64,000 bases of DNA, taken from positions 124,001 to 188,000 of the forward strand of contig VXBA01005104.1 of assembly GCA_013399895.1 (NCBI GenBank), given 5' to 3'. The position numbers were made by a program, and so were the translations under genes. This DNA is from Serilophus lunatus (lineage: Eukaryota > Chordata > Aves > Passeriformes > Eurylaimidae). The notes beneath the pieces were generated by a model. It saw only the letters and a program-made list of their open reading frames with translations, searched no databases and was not told where the DNA came from. This document shows, piece after piece, positions 63,534 to 64,000 of this stretch (positions are counted from its first letter, which is position 1; the number at the start of each line of letters is the position of its first letter).

Positions 63534-63577
63534 TGATCTCTTTAGGGAGTAAATTTGGGATAATCCACACCGTCAAA
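63534..63577 (-). CDS. Candidate short exon of a right-hand minus-strand gene
   Basis: The minus-strand acceptor CCTTTGCTACTTGTTCAG and donor GATCA/GTAAGTTTT are both strong. One frame is open throughout, with one leading base and 14 codons reading LTVWIIPNLLPKEI. The others contain a stop. It needs two bases from the previous exon, which the partial exon at 64000-63988 can provide (..LVD + AG). Hydrophobic residues suggest a strand or membrane-proximal segment. Unidentified. Confidence 0.3.
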
Positions 63578-63987
63578 CTGAACAAGTAGCAAAGGAACCC
63601 CTTTGCCAACAAATCCCTTGGAGGGCACATCGCAGGACTTCACTTCCCTGCCAGGAAGGCAGGAGATGCAGCACAACAAATAGTCTTTGCACACATGGAA
63701 CTTGTATGAATCAGTGAAAAACTACAGCTGACACCAATTCTGTAGGGCTTGAAAAATCAAAGCAAAATGAGACACTGCAGGAAGTCTTTTAGAAACTGAG
63801 GACAGAAGAGGCATTTCTCTGAACTAACCTTCACCTGAGCTGGCTCCTCTCACTGAGAAGATGGTATTAATGATGTGTGTTTCATATGAATTTCTTTGAT
63901 GGCCACAGGCATTTGCAAGCTGCTCTGCCCACTAACTTGCTTTATATTAGAACAAATTCACATTTGTGCCAAACAGGAAGCACTCAC

Positions 63988-64000
63988 CTGTCCACCAGCT
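63988..64000 (-). CDS. Partial exon at right edge ending in a strong donor
   Basis: The last 13 bases read on minus as AGCTGGTGGACAG followed by GTGAGTGCTTCC, a consensus 5' splice site. The exon continues to the right of the window. In the frame leaving two bases it reads LVD. The evidence is the donor alone, plus phase agreement with 63577-63534. Confidence 0.35.

Overview
The window reads as nuclear DNA from a bird, probably a neoavian or passerine species. It is AT-rich and repeat-poor. The recognisable repeats are almost all CR1 LINE pieces with the avian 3' tail, plus two solo retroviral LTRs. There are no operons, bacterial ORFs or CRISPR arrays, and no rRNA or tRNA gene that I can see. 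Nearly all listed open frames of 60-140 codons are chance frames in non-coding vertebrate DNA.

Layout. About 1-17.2 kb looks like a multi-exon gene on the minus strand. A GC- and CpG-rich block at 16.93-17.20 kb carries four same-orientation ATGG(C)-type (YY1-like) motifs and a minus-strand start codon in good context. Downstream on the minus strand lie short open segments bounded by plausible splice sites: 16480-16373, 15291-15236, 14117-14039, 13675-13554, 11607-11565, 9161-9122, 5970-5812, 3211-3157, 1515-1415 and 45-1. The last four are phase-compatible with each other. The chain in the middle is not fully phase-consistent, so exons are missing or some calls are wrong. I do not recognise the protein. 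The segment at 16480-16373 has an in-frame TGA in its best frame, so the locus may be decaying, or that exon or its frame may be wrong.

From 17.2 to 64 kb I find no convincing complete gene. This stretch is probably intergenic or long introns. A strong minus-strand splice donor at the very right edge (63988/63987), and a phase-compatible candidate exon at 63577-63534, suggest another minus-strand gene entering from the right. A candidate 52-bp exon lies at 29841-29790.

Mobile elements. Solo LTRs lie at about 1955-2351 (ERVK/alpharetrovirus-like architecture) and 18166-18832 (5-bp terminal inverted repeat, 4-bp target duplication). CR1 copies lie at 28855-29035 (minus), 32540-33370 (plus, old reverse-transcriptase region), 43804-44815 (minus, young-looking, with a broken RT ORF), 45061-45490 (minus, old) and about 53190-53332 (plus, 3' tail). 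I saw no clearly novel biological system. The most interesting items are the in-frame stop, a 14-bp ladder of perfect splice donors at 15.2 kb, and the YY1-like motif cluster in the putative promoter.
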